DNA of 64,000 bases from Epichloe hybrida (Eukaryota; Ascomycota; Sordariomycetes; Hypocreales; Clavicipitaceae). Location of the stretch: assembly GCA_019022495.1 (NCBI GenBank), contig JAFEKR010000002.1:5518001-5582000 (forward strand). The letters are read 5' to 3'. A program made the translations under genes and the position numbers. A model generated the notes under the pieces. That model saw only the letters and a program-made list of their open reading frames with translations. It was not told the DNA's origin and ran no database searches. How positions within the stretch are numbered: position 1 is the first letter of the stretch; every line of letters begins with the position of its first letter. Positions 35,801-46,382 of this stretch are shown here, one piece after another.

Positions 35801-36358
35801 GTCAAAATTTGCCATTTGCGAAGGGGTGAACGGGGTCGATGGCGGGAACTGCTCGCTTGTGGCTACACTTGCTATATCAGAAGGAGGTTGTGGCCGTGGC
35901 TGCTGGGGAGGTTGAGTTTGCATCTTGGCCTGGCCGGACATGATGGTGTCACCGTCGATCGTATTGCTTGGTGTAGCATCTAGCATCGGCTGGTCCTCCG
36001 AGACGATATTTTCGGTCACTCTGACGGGAGTCTCGACGGCGGGATTGGCATTTGCCTGTGGGTGGGGGGATTTTGTCGTCGCGTCGCCGTTTCGTTTTGG
36101 GGTTGAGGGTTGCACATGTTCAGTAATGGGCTGCGCAGATGCGTCTGTCGAGGCAGGAGCAGCAGAAGTGGCCGCTCCGGCAGTGGCAGTGGCAGAAGCA
36201 GTCGTCGCGGCAGTCGCCATGGTAGTTGAGCTCGGGTTGTGACTGATCGTGGTGTCTGGCGCAGGCACAGTCGCTACTGCGTCGGGAGCTGGAGTCGGAG
36301 CAGTGGTAACAGGAACAGCGGCGGCGTCCGCATTGTGGCCTTCGCTCGACGAAGTCAT
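32882..36358 (-). CDS. FKH2: FHA-forkhead transcription factor (FKH1/2 type)
   Basis: A single-exon gene of 1158 aa. Alanine/Thr/Pro-rich low-complexity sequence fills the first ~250 residues. An FHA phosphothreonine-binding domain lies at about 255-475 (SREHLKIAYNQEEGVFEATP, NGFFCEDVHY, LKCGDRLQIKDVDFRFIING). An acidic stretch is followed by an AT-hook-like segment (KKRGPGRPPKNG). The forkhead domain is at about 709-790 (KPNKNYGVLIDETLTAAP, TLKQIYKRICQRYPWFYF, WESSVRHNLIGNEAFKK). The C-terminus is Pro/Gln/Tyr-rich. Yeast Fkh1/Fkh2 drive G2/M cell-cycle genes and influence origin timing; the FHA-plus-forkhead order supports that subfamily. The first in-frame ATG (36358) was chosen; the frame is open further upstream but only from a non-ATG codon. 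A CGA trinucleotide run near 32973-33000 encodes a Ser run close to the C-terminus. Confidence 0.9.
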   Translation of the reverse strand: MTSSSEGHNADAAAVPVTTAPTPAPDAVATVPAPDTTISHNPSSTTMATAATTASATATAGAATSAAPASTDASAQPITEHVQPSTPKRNGDATTKSPHPQANANPAVETPVRVTENIVSEDQPMLDATPSNTIDGDTIMSGQAKMQTQPPQQPRPQPPSDIASVATSEQFPPSTPFTPSQMANFDQHAYMMMALASMSGPPNAMSPPPTVTPSQVTLPNMLDGGLNGLAAPTALRQGNAEKSLETFARVEFADSVFQMTTYAVIIGRDQRALEQARRDEKREGEHKRRVEENASKGLPPPSPILHDRSKFSKSYVSEEGGMLGPESDSEESGRPPKRRKTSTNGSSQQENEETPENIISNRQYVSHTPGAAAVDLTSLRPSPWHVPFIGIHSPGPNIASKTKAISREHLKIAYNQEEGVFEATPLHKNGFFCEDVHYKSDKLVLKCGDRLQIKDVDFRFIINGVERGRTGAEEYLEEEEAPKNRQSHGGKEMSFDFEQSHGNGEIQDTSDELSDVEVSPPELSDDEDADNEGAEDAEDGEEGEDGQDGEDAEDGAADDDDGEDGVADDDDGDVEEDPELKNESTAEPGMMFPQIPKKRGPGRPPKNGIMSKREQRLLKKQQQEMAKKTLPQAPPIVPPIKRKVGRPRKHPLPEDGNDRPEKRKYKPRKPREDGAERSDAERRAREKREKKARPKSPPLELKIEDYTEEQLQKPNKNYGVLIDETLTAAPDGLTLKQIYKRICQRYPWFYFHTETKGWESSVRHNLIGNEAFKKDETTNLWSRVPGVELDAGKKRKPSSPDRHLLAAQGYGPYSYLYNAAQYPPGQAPPGYQIPGYPPQPGRPMQPYASAPATATATAQPGQPGQPNPPPPLPPPPPLAQIPAGYGPPPAPARAQVPQPGAYSSPYAGLPPPSSVSVKTEPEAMQPVAQATQQPRPAAPAAVAVGSAAVPGAAGPLQTSTPGSRPSTTPPATAPARPVIEPRLLAAVVGLKNGLVENLKKAQSPKAEAIVMSALNRCVGLKKDATENDKMETICIKGIRQVIEGFAKNKSPTPGGSALMETPPIFEAKVLASLNGFKDVSIKALKGRLGEARAEAVTLSAIDRVLGFADASIVAQGCQGESSSSSSSSSTSNFEGLEQHLIKSIRQLLMGMNQKLRDV

Positions 36359-37496
36359 CGCTGCGCCTGCCACAGCTCCTTCGCCTGGAGTCAAGGCCCG
36401 GGGGGGGTGGTTGGGGGCAGTAGGCGATGACGGTGCCGTTGGCGACAGGAACGCGATTTTGATGTTGACGTTGACGTCGGATTGAGGCCTCAAGCCTCGG
36501 GCAAAAAATATCGACTGACTGGCACTGGCGGGGGTAAGCACCTTGTACCGCGATGCTGGGGAGGGTCAGATGGGTCAGATGCGGGAGGGAAGACGCGTTG
36601 TGATTGGCTGTGGGTGCGTCTCCTCACGGCGGGCAGGCGCAAGTCAGCCTCCGGTCCACTCTTTTTCCTCCCTCTTGCCTTTGCATCTTGCATGAGCATG
36701 GATGGCGCTTTCCTTCAATTCATTGCTCTGGAATAGATTTTTTACTCCGTAGAGCAGGACCAGACGCCGTCCATGCAGTAGCTCATCATTCGCACCAGAA
36801 CACCAGAGTCTCGTCCGCCAAAGTGCCCCGTCGCGTGGAAGAAACACTGGCGCAACCCGAAAGCTTTGTGGTGCGTGCGTGCGAGCCTTGCTTGTATAAT
36901 GATTCAGACTTTGATACATGAAAACGCGCCCCATCGTACCATGGTACAACTTATTCTCTCCTTTCTGAAACAACCCCATGCAGTCAAGTCATCAAGGCAC
37001 GGCCCGAACGGGCGGCCGTAGACGCCAGCCCTGCATCCTGATTTGCCCATCCTCGTCGCCAAACCATCCTTGGCTCTCTGGCCGCTCGATCAGCTTCAGG
37101 CGCGGCGCCTGCCTACTGTTTGTTGTAACTTGTCAGCCAGCAAGAGTCTCGAGTCTCGAGTCTCGACGGCCGTGTTTTGTCAACGTATCGTTAAGCGCCG
37201 AAAGAGAACTGCGTGCCTCAGTGAAGCATAAATATAAAGGCATACTATCAAAATTCTTTTGATCTATTTCTTTCCTTGTTCTCAATGGCGTCCATGCTTA
37301 ATGCAAGGTCTCCCTTTCTCCCCTTCCTTTTCCTATTGTCGCCTAGTTTTCTTCTTTGGTTTGGATAGTGAACAGGGACGGTCTACACCCGTTTTCTTTG
37401 GTAAACATCTCTTCTGGCCTCGTTGATTTACATGACTTTCGTTACATTTTTGGATATCATCACCACGCCACCTCTTGGCGTATCACACGTTTCACC
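36359..37496. other. Divergent promoter region
   Basis: About 1.1 kb upstream of both the forkhead gene and the four-helix membrane protein gene. It contains one TACTCCGTA at 36743. No coding signal was recognised. Confidence 0.5.
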
Positions 37497-38165
37497 ATGC
37501 CACTCTGGAATCATGACCCCGAACACCATGCCGGCATTCACGACCCCGACCCCCCTGAACCCATCCAGCGAACAAATACGGCTCACTCTCGCTACGTCCG
37601 CATGCTCCTCGACGTGGACGCTATTCCTCTCCTGCACAGCGTTCTCGCCTCCTTCTTCGTCTGGCTCCTCCTTGCCGGCTTCCTGGTCTTCCCTGGAACC
37701 TTCACTACGATTCAAAAATCCATCGAGAGCAAGCATCCGCAGGAGTGGACGGATCAAGCGACGGACAAGATCCTCAAAAGCGTGAAAAACGTTCCCCTGT
37801 TGGTCATTGCGGCGATCGCCTGCGGCACATCGGTCATTGGCATGGCGGTACTCGCGCTGCGGCATCTCGATAACTACGTGTGGATGCTTAACAAGATGAT
37901 CATGCCGGGCATGGCAAATAGCCTGGCTGGGCTAATTTCGACGCTCGTGGGCGTGTATTCGCAGCAGCATGGGGTCTGGAGCGTCACCGCCGAGGTCACG
38001 GCGATTGTGGAGGGCGCGTGTTTGGTTATTGCAGCAGGATTATTCGTGTTTTTTGAGACCTTTCTGTTGAAGAAGATTCGGGTTGATCATGGGCGGCATT
38101 ACGAAAATTGGTCGCAAGACGACTTGAGCATGGTGAAGAGCAACAAGACGGCAAGCGAATTGTGA
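37497..38165 (+). CDS. Four-helix integral membrane protein, unknown function
   Basis: Intronless, 222 aa from an ATG in the good context CACCATGCC; the frame is open further upstream but that part looks like 5' UTR. After a hydrophilic His/Pro-rich N-terminus (about 40 aa) four hydrophobic segments follow: LHSVLASFFVWLLLAGFLVF, PLLVIAAIACGTSVIGMAVL, a moderately hydrophobic MANSLAGLISTLVGVY, and ACLVIAAGLFVFFETFLL. A basic/acidic tail (KKIRVDHGRHYENWSQDD) ends the protein. I do not recognise a named family. It resembles small conserved fungal membrane proteins. It converges on the molybdate transporter gene, with 128 bp between the stops. Confidence 0.75.
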   Translation: MPLWNHDPEHHAGIHDPDPPEPIQRTNTAHSRYVRMLLDVDAIPLLHSVLASFFVWLLLAGFLVFPGTFTTIQKSIESKHPQEWTDQATDKILKSVKNVPLLVIAAIACGTSVIGMAVLALRHLDNYVWMLNKMIMPGMANSLAGLISTLVGVYSQQHGVWSVTAEVTAIVEGACLVIAAGLFVFFETFLLKKIRVDHGRHYENWSQDDLSMVKSNKTASEL

Positions 38166-38293
38166 AGAGCTTGGAGGTTTGGTGGATGGAAGAACAAGGC
38201 GGAGAAGTTGCCCGCACAGTAGTGCAAAGTGTGATTGATGGACTATTTGTGGCGGACTGGAATAGTAAAGCAATGAATAGACAGCAGGTTTTC

Positions 38294-39681
38294 TCAAGAA
38301 CCGAGTAATGGAGCCCTTGCACCTTGGGCCAAGCTGTTTTCTCGTCGGGTTGTCACCCATTCGGCCAACTTATAAGCGCAGTGACAGAGTAGGCCTGCCA
38401 GAAATCCCACTGCGTCGTTTTTGAATGCCAGAATGCCGGCCGTGGTCATCAGCATGACGGTCCATCTTTCCAAACGTTCTTCGTCAGACAATCGACGAGG
38501 CCGCCTTTCACCGGCGGAGTTTCCCCAAAGGTCAGGAGCTCCCTTGTTCAGCGTGTGTCCTACCTTGGCTAGCTCCAAGCCGGCAGCGAGGACCATGATG
38601 CCGAGCAGGCTCTTCGGATATGATCGCAACAATCCGATCAGAGTCTCGCCAAACATGAGACCTGTAAGGAGTTTTATGATCCCCAGAAAGATGATACTCG
38701 CGCCACTTCGTGCCCCAAAGCGATACTGAGCAGCCAATCCGCCTGCTCCATGACAAAGCGGCATTGCTCCGAACCATGTGCCAGTGAGATTCATCAGGGC
38801 TACACTAATGCCTATAGCCGTGACAGATGGTGTGTGGATTTCGGGGAGCAAATCGGCTGCCAAGGCGTTCACGGCAATTATGGAGTTCAGCGTGGTCAGG
38901 GGAAGCTGCCCTATTGCCATCCACAGCGCTGGTGAATCTGTGACCCCAATCCATTCGGGCAAGACGAATTGTGGTGTCCAAACTTGAAACCAAGGTGGGT
39001 TGTGAGAGGAATTGAGAACAATGATGGAAGCGAAGATGATTGCGAGGACAAAGAATATCGAGGCGTACGGAAAACGTCGAAGGCGCTGTGTTGCAATGAG
39101 CACGAGGAATGCGAAGAAAGCCCAGATGCGATTGTCCAGAACTGGATGGACCCAATGCAGAGGCTGCAAGAGAGACGACCCAGCACCGATAATGAGAGAA
39201 AGACCAGCACCGAGCTGGATTCCTTTTACAACAGGAATAGGAACAACCGAGGTTGCCCAACGCAACAAGCCCGTCACGCTCATCAGCAGCACGGCGGCTC
39301 CCACCCACTGCCCGGCCGCGACAACAACCCTCATGGACGAATCTTCCCGACCAGAAATTGCAGCTGATGCGATCGCCTTGTATGATGTCCATCAGCATCA
39401 TGGCGGAAACAGTACAAAAGGGACGATATGTAAGGGCATACTTTCATGGGCTGCACGGGTAACGGGATGCCGAATACAACACCAGTAAGAATGTTGAAAA
39501 TGCCGGAAAACACCAAAGTAGATCCCAAATGAACAGATCCCTGTGCAGAGAGAGCAATCATCAGCGGCAACAAGGTTCCGAGATCTCCCAATGAGCCCGA
39601 GATCTCCGCCCACGGCGCATCGCGAAAGGTCGATACATTATGTGCGTTCAGCCGTCGGATATGGCCCAGCCATGATGCCAT
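38294..39681 (-). CDS. MOT1-type molybdate transporter
   Basis: Two exons, 39681-39442 and 39376-38294, separated by a 65-nt intron, give 440 aa with about ten hydrophobic segments. Two signatures of the MOT1 branch of the sulfate-permease superfamily are visible: AEISGSLGDLGTLLPLMIAL near the N-terminus and GAMPLCHGAGGLAAQYRFGA in the second half. The segment GIPLPVQPMKAIASAAISG spans the intron. There is no STAS domain, as expected for MOT1 rather than SulP sulfate transporters. The family imports molybdate into the cytosol or exports it from the vacuole for molybdenum cofactor synthesis. Upstream exons are possible, since the frame before the chosen ATG is not clearly closed by a promoter, but the family's conserved core is complete. 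Confidence 0.88.
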
Positions 39682-41468
39682 TCTTCAAAGACACCAGATG
39701 TTTGAGCACAAGCGGGAACAATCAGAACCAAAGATGCAATGAGTGTAGCAGGCCAGTAGAGCAGGCTAGGCTCCTGTCCCAAGATGTCAGGCCTGCTTTG
39801 ATCGATCACCTGGTTGCCGTCTCCTCACATCAATAACGCCGCTTGTCATACCAGACCAGCCAGTGTTTTGGTCACAGATACTGTACACGCGCACTGTACG
39901 CTTGATTGGCGAAACGGAAGGGATTGGAGGTGGATCCTCCGGATGCAGCTTCAATCGCTCCATCCCAAGTAAATACATACATAAATAGTGCGGGGCCGCA
40001 TTGACCAATGAATGAATGACCGGGTATGTATCGTTCAAATCATCCCAATCCGTCCGCCTTCCTCCGCAGGGAGTTTCGCTTCTTCCAACATGATATTTCG
40101 GCGGCAAGCACATGCGGCAGCGCCATGTTCGTCCGTGGGTAATATCAAGATGCCAGCTGCGTAGAGTAATGTCTCTGTTGGCTTATGCTTATTGAACAAC
40201 TTTACCACGCCATGAGACAACTCATTCATTTCACGTGTCAGTCATACAAATATTCCATCCGAGATACAATGGACAATACCACTGCTAGATTGAGACATGG
40301 CGTCGCGATCTGGTTCCTTCGTTGACATGTCCCGGCCAAAAGGGACTGGCTAATAACAAACGCCGGATTGACATGGGCGATGGCGTCGGCGATGACGGTA
40401 GTGCTGCTACTGCTGCTACTCTGCAAATCACAAACAAGACCATGCCTTGTTCATTGCAAATTCTCTTCGTCATGTACGGAGTAGCGCAATGGAATCGGGC
40501 TAGTAGCTACGGCCCGATTGGGCTGCGCCGTGAACAGCAAATAACATAAACCTCTTACGACTGTTGCAAGTTTCCCAACATTATAATGCTGAAGTCCGTA
40601 GAAGCTTCACATCTCCAAAAGAGGCCTAAAAACGCGAGTTTCCTCGTTGTGTCAACAGGCATAGATTCCACGTGTAAATCTGCGCGGAAAGGTACCGTAC
40701 CTCTTCTGGTTTGGGCCTAGTCACTACATAATACTGGGTGATGATGGGTCATACTCATAGCAGAAATGGGTACTCCGCAATTGTCCAGAAAACATTGAAT
40801 CTCTGCCTTCCCGTTGGCCCGTGACATGTCGCCCCGCTTTTCTGCCGGACTGGTCACAACTGGCTGGCCGGCTAGGGCCTCGAGTTCTCTGATCAACAAA
40901 ATCATGACCCAGTCCGCCTCTCACGCGACTTGGAGACGATTTCTTGCTCCTCCACCTCCATCCTCATCCACGACCAGCAAAGGTGAGTGAAGACGTCCTG
41001 CTTGCTAGTGAGAACGTGTGTGTGTCCATTGCCCTCACCGAGAGTCTCTGGATCCGAGCATTCGGTTGTTTTTCTTGTCTTGCGTCAATTGCTGCCTGAT
41101 GGCCATCTCGCATCCTGCGTAGATGCTGGTGCCGGCACAGCCAGCCGTCGCGATCGGGGAATGAGCTTCGCAGAAAGAAATAAAACGTCAAATCGGCCAG
41201 AATCGCGCGCATTGCGCAGGAAATTGCTACTCAACAGTCCTATTTGCGCGCCACTGAATGACGGTTTAAATCAATTGGCTCGATCTCAGTCTCTGAGGGC
41301 GGTGGTTCATTGCCGCGCTCGCGCTGCGAATAGCTCAATTGCATTGGCTTGGCTTGCGCATTCTTCAAGCAGGCGTCTCCCTCGCACCATTTGCTAACAT
41401 GTGTATTCCTCCATAACAGAGCATCATTGTCGACCTCTCCACTCACAAATCCCAAGACAACGACCACA
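39682..41468. other. Intergenic, no gene recognised
   Basis: About 1.8 kb upstream of both the molybdate transporter and the 68-aa membrane protein gene. It carries one TACGGAGTA at 40475 and a near match TACTCCGCA near 40770. Small ORFs on both strands show no recognisable domain. Confidence 0.45.
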
Positions 41469-41805
41469 ATGGCTGTCATTGACACTACTCTTGTTGCCCG
41501 CGAGGTCATGAACACCCCCACCAAGCGTGTGGCGTCCTGGCCTTCCGAGAACGTCGGTGTCATGGTCGTCTTCTGCATCGTCTTCCTTGGTATGCAACGT
41601 CCTTGCCCTAGCCGTTTCCCTCCGCTGATCTGGCCTTCGTCAATGGCCATGACACAACATGAATTGGAGCAATATATCTGGACCTTTTTGGAAGTGCGCT
41701 AACGCCGTCTTCTCTGTAGTTGCTGTCGGAATCATTGCTGTCTACATCGCCAAGTTCCTTGCCCGCAGAAAGGAGAAGAAGGAGCGACAGCAGCCCAAGC
41801 ACTAA
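41469..41805 (+). CDS. Small single-span membrane protein (68 aa), unknown function
   Basis: Two exons, 41469-41589 and 41720-41805, join at a GTATGC donor and TCTGTAG acceptor to 68 codons. The product has a hydrophilic N-terminus (MAVIDTTLVAREVMNTPTKR), one long hydrophobic span running across the splice junction (GVMVVFCIVFL joined to VAVGIIAVYIAKFL), and a strongly basic tail (ARRKEKKERQQPKH). The positive-inside rule predicts a cytosolic C-terminus. Clean splicing, exon sizes in frame, an AACAATGG-like start context and a tight stop support a real gene. No family was recognised. Candidates are small subunits of larger membrane complexes or tail-anchored-like adaptors, but nothing here decides. 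Confidence 0.7.
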
Positions 41806-42412
41806 AGGTTTACTGCTGGCCCTAGGTAGCCGAGGTTGAGGATGGGAGGGGAGCGGAGCGGAGAAACAAGATACGTGCGACGGAATGAGCAAATGAATGC
41901 AGTGGTAATCAAGGAAGACGGGTGACATGTGGCACTGGAAATAGGGGACTTCAGACACGCTGACTGATACTCCTTTTATTTGTCGAATCCAGTCGTCGAC
42001 CTCATGCTTCTCTTCCTTAACATCACCCCAACTCGAATCCAAACTGTGAGCGACTCGCAGCCGACCACTTGGGCTTTCAAACGTGGTTTTCTTTTTCGAC
42101 ATGTCTTCATCATTTGAACGTGGTGTGTACGTAAGACAGACATCTCGTGTGGTCGGCATAGCATAGGATGGGAGGGGAGAAAGGCTCATAGATGGCGCAC
42201 CTGCACTCGCGCTCTTTGCCCGTGCCCGTGCCTAGCTTGCTGTATTCTATATTTTCTAATACTGATACCTCTTGTACTATTCCGGCCTTCAATCCCTGTT
42301 CCAAATTTTTTTTTTTTTTCACATTCAAACTCGCCTTTACGCGCTGCTTTCCAGCATTTCAACCACCCGCCAATTTCCCTTCCAACATGACAGCTTTGGC
42401 AAAAAAGGTTTA
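41806..42412. other. Convergent 3' region
   Basis: About 600 bp between the stops of the 68-aa protein gene and the lipase gene. It includes a T run near 42307-42319. Nothing else seen. Confidence 0.45.
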
Positions 42413-43498
42413 TTACAAACCCTCCTTCGCCAACATGTCCGCAACGCCCAAGTAAAAAGCCACGGCATTGAACCCCCTCCTCACGCCCATCCACCGTTTC
42501 ACCATCCACCGCACCCTGTTGGACCAATTGATCAAGTCCAAATGATTCACACCCAGCAAGGTCCCCTGGTAAACCCCCCATCTACTGCTCTCCACACTCA
42601 CCAGTCCATCATTCGCCCCTTGGCTCCGCTCAACGATCCTCTGCGGCAGCCGAAACGGACTCAACAGCGGCGGCGGATCCATGACGGCCCCATACGAAAA
42701 GTACCGCACCTTGTCGTCATCCACGACGTCCCTGTTGAACGTCCCCGTCATGTACCCCGTCGTCAGCTGCGCAAACGCCTTGGTCCCCAGCCCGGCCCTC
42801 TCCAGCACACCGTACAGCCGCGGCAGGTACATGATTCCCGAAGACGAGTGAAGCACGTAGTCTGCAAAGGGAGACCCCCTGTGCGGCGTCGACACCGTCG
42901 TCAACGAGGAGACTTGGATCCTCTGCGTTTGCGTCGCCGCCATTTTCGAAATCATGTAGCGCGCGTCGAGACCGCCCATGCTGTGCGCGATGATGTTGAC
43001 CGGGCCCGAGTGCCGCGCGGCAATCTCGTCGGCTAGTTTGGCGGCGCGGTCGCCGATGGAGCCCGAGGGCGGGACGCTCGTCGTGATGACCCGGGCGCCT
43101 TGTGCGGTGAGGGCCTCTTTGATGCCGTGCCAGTAGTGGATTGTTGGGAGGACGGGGAGGCGTAGTTCTGAGAAGCCGAGGAGGCCGTGGGCTAGGACGA
43201 TGGGATATTTGGGCGCCGCTGAGTAATAGGAACAAGACGAGTCGAGTTAGCTTCGTGTGAAATCGAGAGGAAGAGGGGGGGGGGTTTCCGAGGACAGGGG
43301 CCGTTTAATAATACCGTAGTGGTCGCGGATGTAGGCGTAATCGTCTTTAATCTTCCTGCCTATGTCTCTGACGCGGGGATCTTGTGCGCGAGTCCTCGCG
43401 CAGGCGGTTTGCGACAAGGGACAGCATTGTATGAGGCGCGTGGATAGGACGGCCTCGTGACACAGAGGGGTTGCGCGTCGGGGGAGCCATGGACGCAT
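42413..43498 (-). CDS. Lipase-like alpha/beta hydrolase
   Basis: Two exons, 43498-43315 and 43218-42413, give 329 aa. The N-terminus (RPWLPRRATPLCHEAVLSTR) is rich in Arg and lacks acids, compatible with a mitochondrial presequence. The hydrolase core begins YPIVLAHGLLGF (oxyanion-hole region, formed after the splice). The nucleophile elbow is NIIAHSMGGLDARYM with Ser141; the first Gly of GxSxG is Ala, as often in this group. STPHRGSPFADYVL follows, and a candidate catalytic His occurs in GVNHLDLINW near the C-terminus. These features match the fungal triacylglycerol-lipase/LipA-like family. The substrate is inferred only. The intron starts just after the conserved Asp-His-Tyr segment; joining restores DHYAAPKYPIV. 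Confidence 0.85.
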
Positions 43499-43987
43499 CT
43501 CTTCGTGGTATAATATGGCATGCTGATTTGAATGTGAGATGGTGATGTGGTTGCCCAGGATGTTGGTTGATGATTTGAGTGTTGGAAAAGTTCCATGCCG
43601 AAGCCTGCGCGCGCATGGACTGACGTCACCAAGGAGAAGCTTCCGCTTCCCGAGCTCTCACTCAATTGGGAGGCTTACTCCGTAAACAGGCAGCTTCGAT
43701 GCAGGTCAGCAAACGAGGAATCTGAGGAAACATGACAGCGATGAAACAAAGCCATGGTCTTTTTATTCTAGTCATCATTTGATTCATTACTTAAGTAGCT
43801 ACTATTTGGGCATGCTCGACTCCAGCAAAGGGCGCGCCCTTTGTGTCCGAGCCGATCCCTTTCCCCTCGCCAAATGTCTGTGGGACCTGTATATATGCAA
43901 AACTCTGGAAATTCCTGTTCATGGCAAGTTATCCGCGTCATAATCATCATCATCATCATCGTAATCATCATCCACCCGTCGTTATTG
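43499..43987. other. Short intergenic region
   Basis: About 490 bp between the lipase start and the arrestin stop. It carries TACTCCGTA at 43676 and ATC/CAT-type trinucleotide repeats near 43940-43970. Confidence 0.45.
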
Positions 43988-45652
43988 TCAGCTCTTTTGC
44001 AAAGGCATCTGACTGGGTGCATTCTCGTTCGTAACTCCACTGTAGGCGGGCCGAGACTGCATGCCATCAAACGGCCCTGATAAGTTTTCCGCCACTGCTT
44101 CATCGTAACTTGGAGGCGCGTCGTCATATGGAGGAACTGTGTGTCCTGGTTGCAGTTGGGGAGGGTACAATGGGTCCTGGGGTGGGCGATGAGGCATCGG
44201 CGGTCGTTGGTCCTGGGTCTGATTTTGATTCTGTGGTGTGATCGGCGATGCTGGCGTTGAATTTGTTCGTGGAGGCAACCTTGGGGGGATGCTCAAGGTC
44301 GCTCTTCCCGGCCTGGCATGGTTCTTGACGGCTTCAACCAGCTCGACTGGTGGCGTAATGCCCGAGAACACCTCTACCGATGCAAAATGCAAAGGTAGGT
44401 ATATGGTTTGGGGGTGGTTGCTGATAAATCCAGATTTGGCTTTTCCCCAGCAGACACCCAGCTTCAATTCCATCTCGTAACGCCTTGATAGGTTGCATGT
44501 GACGAAAGAAGGCGCAACCGTGTTAGGCAGCGGCTTGTCTTTCCACAAACTGTCGGACACGGTGACTTCAGATCCGACCGCAGCATCTGGTCCACTTGTC
44601 AGAGGAATGCTTAATTCAGCATTAGAGACAACCACCCATCGATTCATCTTCTTATCGTGGAGATTATGTGATTGAACTTCTGTGATGCCAATGAGATCAA
44701 TTTGAAATGATACCAAAGTCAACTGCTCTGGACAATCTACTAGTTTCTTGGCGATGAGCCGTAGAGGAATAGGTTGATTACATGTCAACACGGCAGGGTG
44801 AGGAAGCCGGGCCGACATCTCAATTGATGGCGCGACTGCTGCGTCCTGCGAATCCGAAGCATGGGTGCCGTCTTTGCTGCTCTTGTCACCTTTGCTTGAG
44901 AAAAACGAGCTCTTCCGCTTGCCCTGTGGAGCAGGTGACCGAGGTCGAAACGTAAACGGACGTCTGGCAAAGGCTTCTCGGCCCGTCTTTGGCGGTCGTG
45001 GTGGCTCAATGGGAAGAAACTTGTACCCTATCTGGTACCTCCAGTTCTCTTTTAGGAAACCTGGGCGTTGGACAGTAACCTTGATGTAATAACGTATCTC
45101 TGCTTCCATGGGATGTCCGGTAAGGGATGGGGGGAGCGTTCGTGTAACATGCTGAAGGAGCAACTGTTTCGTGCCATCCATAACTCGCACTCCACCCATT
45201 CCGAAAAGTCCACCACCGGAACCAAAACCGCCGACACCTCCAAGACCACCGAGCTTAGACATGGCATTAGGGTCGCTGCAGGCGTTGTTGATTGGCAGCT
45301 TGAACTTGAAGGGAAATTCGTGCTCTCCAGGTTGCAGCGGAAAAGCACCGTAAGCGTTGGACGTGCTTGAGTGATACTCATCCGGAAAGACTTGTTGTAC
45401 CTTGTATAAAATCTTGTGATTTTCGGTCACGACGCTGCCGGGCGGGCCGGGCATGGGTCCCGGCGGTCTTTGAAAGATTTCGCCATTATAAGGGTTGGGC
45501 ACTTGAAGCGCCGTGACGGATTCGCCTTCCAGCTTGACAACTATATTCCCAACTTGCTCGGGGCGGTTCAGACCAAGAATGATGCGTCCCTTGACATAGT
45601 CGAGGTTGGTGTAGAACTCAGGTCGTTCATCAAGGGCTATGCGGATAGACAT
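43988..45652 (-). CDS. Arrestin-domain (alpha-arrestin) trafficking adaptor
   Basis: Single exon, 554 aa. The arrestin N-domain runs from MSIRIALDERPEFYTNLDYV through GRIILGLNRPEQVGNIVVKL and PLQPGEHEFPFKFKLP. The C-domain covers HPAVLTCNQPIPLRLIAKKL to about residue 440 (IYLPLHFASVEVFSG). The Pro-rich tail contains PPSY near residue 512 (DDAPPSYDEAV), a PPxY motif that binds WW domains of Rsp5/NEDD4-type ubiquitin ligases. Alpha-arrestins recruit the ligase to plasma-membrane transporters or receptors and trigger endocytosis. The first ATG (MSIRI) was chosen because upstream codons in frame have no ATG. It is divergent from RSE1, sharing a 730-bp promoter region. Confidence 0.88.
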   Translation of the reverse strand: MSIRIALDERPEFYTNLDYVKGRIILGLNRPEQVGNIVVKLEGESVTALQVPNPYNGEIFQRPPGPMPGPPGSVVTENHKILYKVQQVFPDEYHSSTSNAYGAFPLQPGEHEFPFKFKLPINNACSDPNAMSKLGGLGGVGGFGSGGGLFGMGGVRVMDGTKQLLLQHVTRTLPPSLTGHPMEAEIRYYIKVTVQRPGFLKENWRYQIGYKFLPIEPPRPPKTGREAFARRPFTFRPRSPAPQGKRKSSFFSSKGDKSSKDGTHASDSQDAAVAPSIEMSARLPHPAVLTCNQPIPLRLIAKKLVDCPEQLTLVSFQIDLIGITEVQSHNLHDKKMNRWVVVSNAELSIPLTSGPDAAVGSEVTVSDSLWKDKPLPNTVAPSFVTCNLSRRYEMELKLGVCWGKAKSGFISNHPQTIYLPLHFASVEVFSGITPPVELVEAVKNHARPGRATLSIPPRLPPRTNSTPASPITPQNQNQTQDQRPPMPHRPPQDPLYPPQLQPGHTVPPYDDAPPSYDEAVAENLSGPFDGMQSRPAYSGVTNENAPSQMPLQKS

Positions 45653-46382
45653 GATGACTCGTGGCGGGTCCAAAATACACAAATGAGGGTAGGGGCATTA
45701 GGAGTTATGGATTGCTTCCAAGGCGACAACACGTCGGGAAAAAATGAGACGAGCAAAAGATGAGGTCTGGTGGTACGTTGATTACGCCTTCATAGTGTAG
45801 GCCCAAGCGTCTTTGTTTGCCTCGCTCGAAACGGCACAATGACGCGACCAGGCTAGGGAAGCCCGGCGGATGAGAGATGAGACGGTTGCGCAAGGAGTGC
45901 AGAGTTGGGCTGGATTGAAAGTCGAGTCTTTCAGTGGTGTTACCGTTTCGGACGACGAGAGAGACGGCTTCGTAGGAAGATGAATCGCTGGGTTGAGAAG
46001 TGCCAAGAGGGAAAGACGGGACGATGTCGTAATAATAAGTCGTCGCTATTAATTTAATAAGCCACAAGTCCAAGTCCTACGAGGCAGACATCTGAGGTCT
46101 AAGTGGGGCGTAATCCGTAGGTAACGACAACAACCTGACACTGAAGTGGGGCGCTGGTGAGGGAACTGGCGGGCAGCCATATTGGCAATCACCTGACCAC
46201 CCCACTGAACCTAGTTATCGAAATTAAAAGCTGGGTAGAAAGTCTGTTGAGTTGAATTGAACCAAAAACACACGATGCGCTTGGATCTTCATACCTCACA
46301 ACCCGCGCTCGAACATCATCTGTGGACCGTGTCACCTCGACCATAGGACAGCATAGGCTCATAGCGACCCATTGGAACCAAA
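45653..46382. promoter_or_regulatory. Shared divergent promoter, arrestin gene / RSE1
   Basis: 730 bp between two start codons on opposite strands. No distinct element was identified beyond an AT-rich patch near 46030-46065. Confidence 0.4.

Noticed and set aside
42272..43036. 254-codon His/Arg/Pro-rich plus-strand ORF
   Set aside because: Antisense to the lipase exon, with no recognisable domain.
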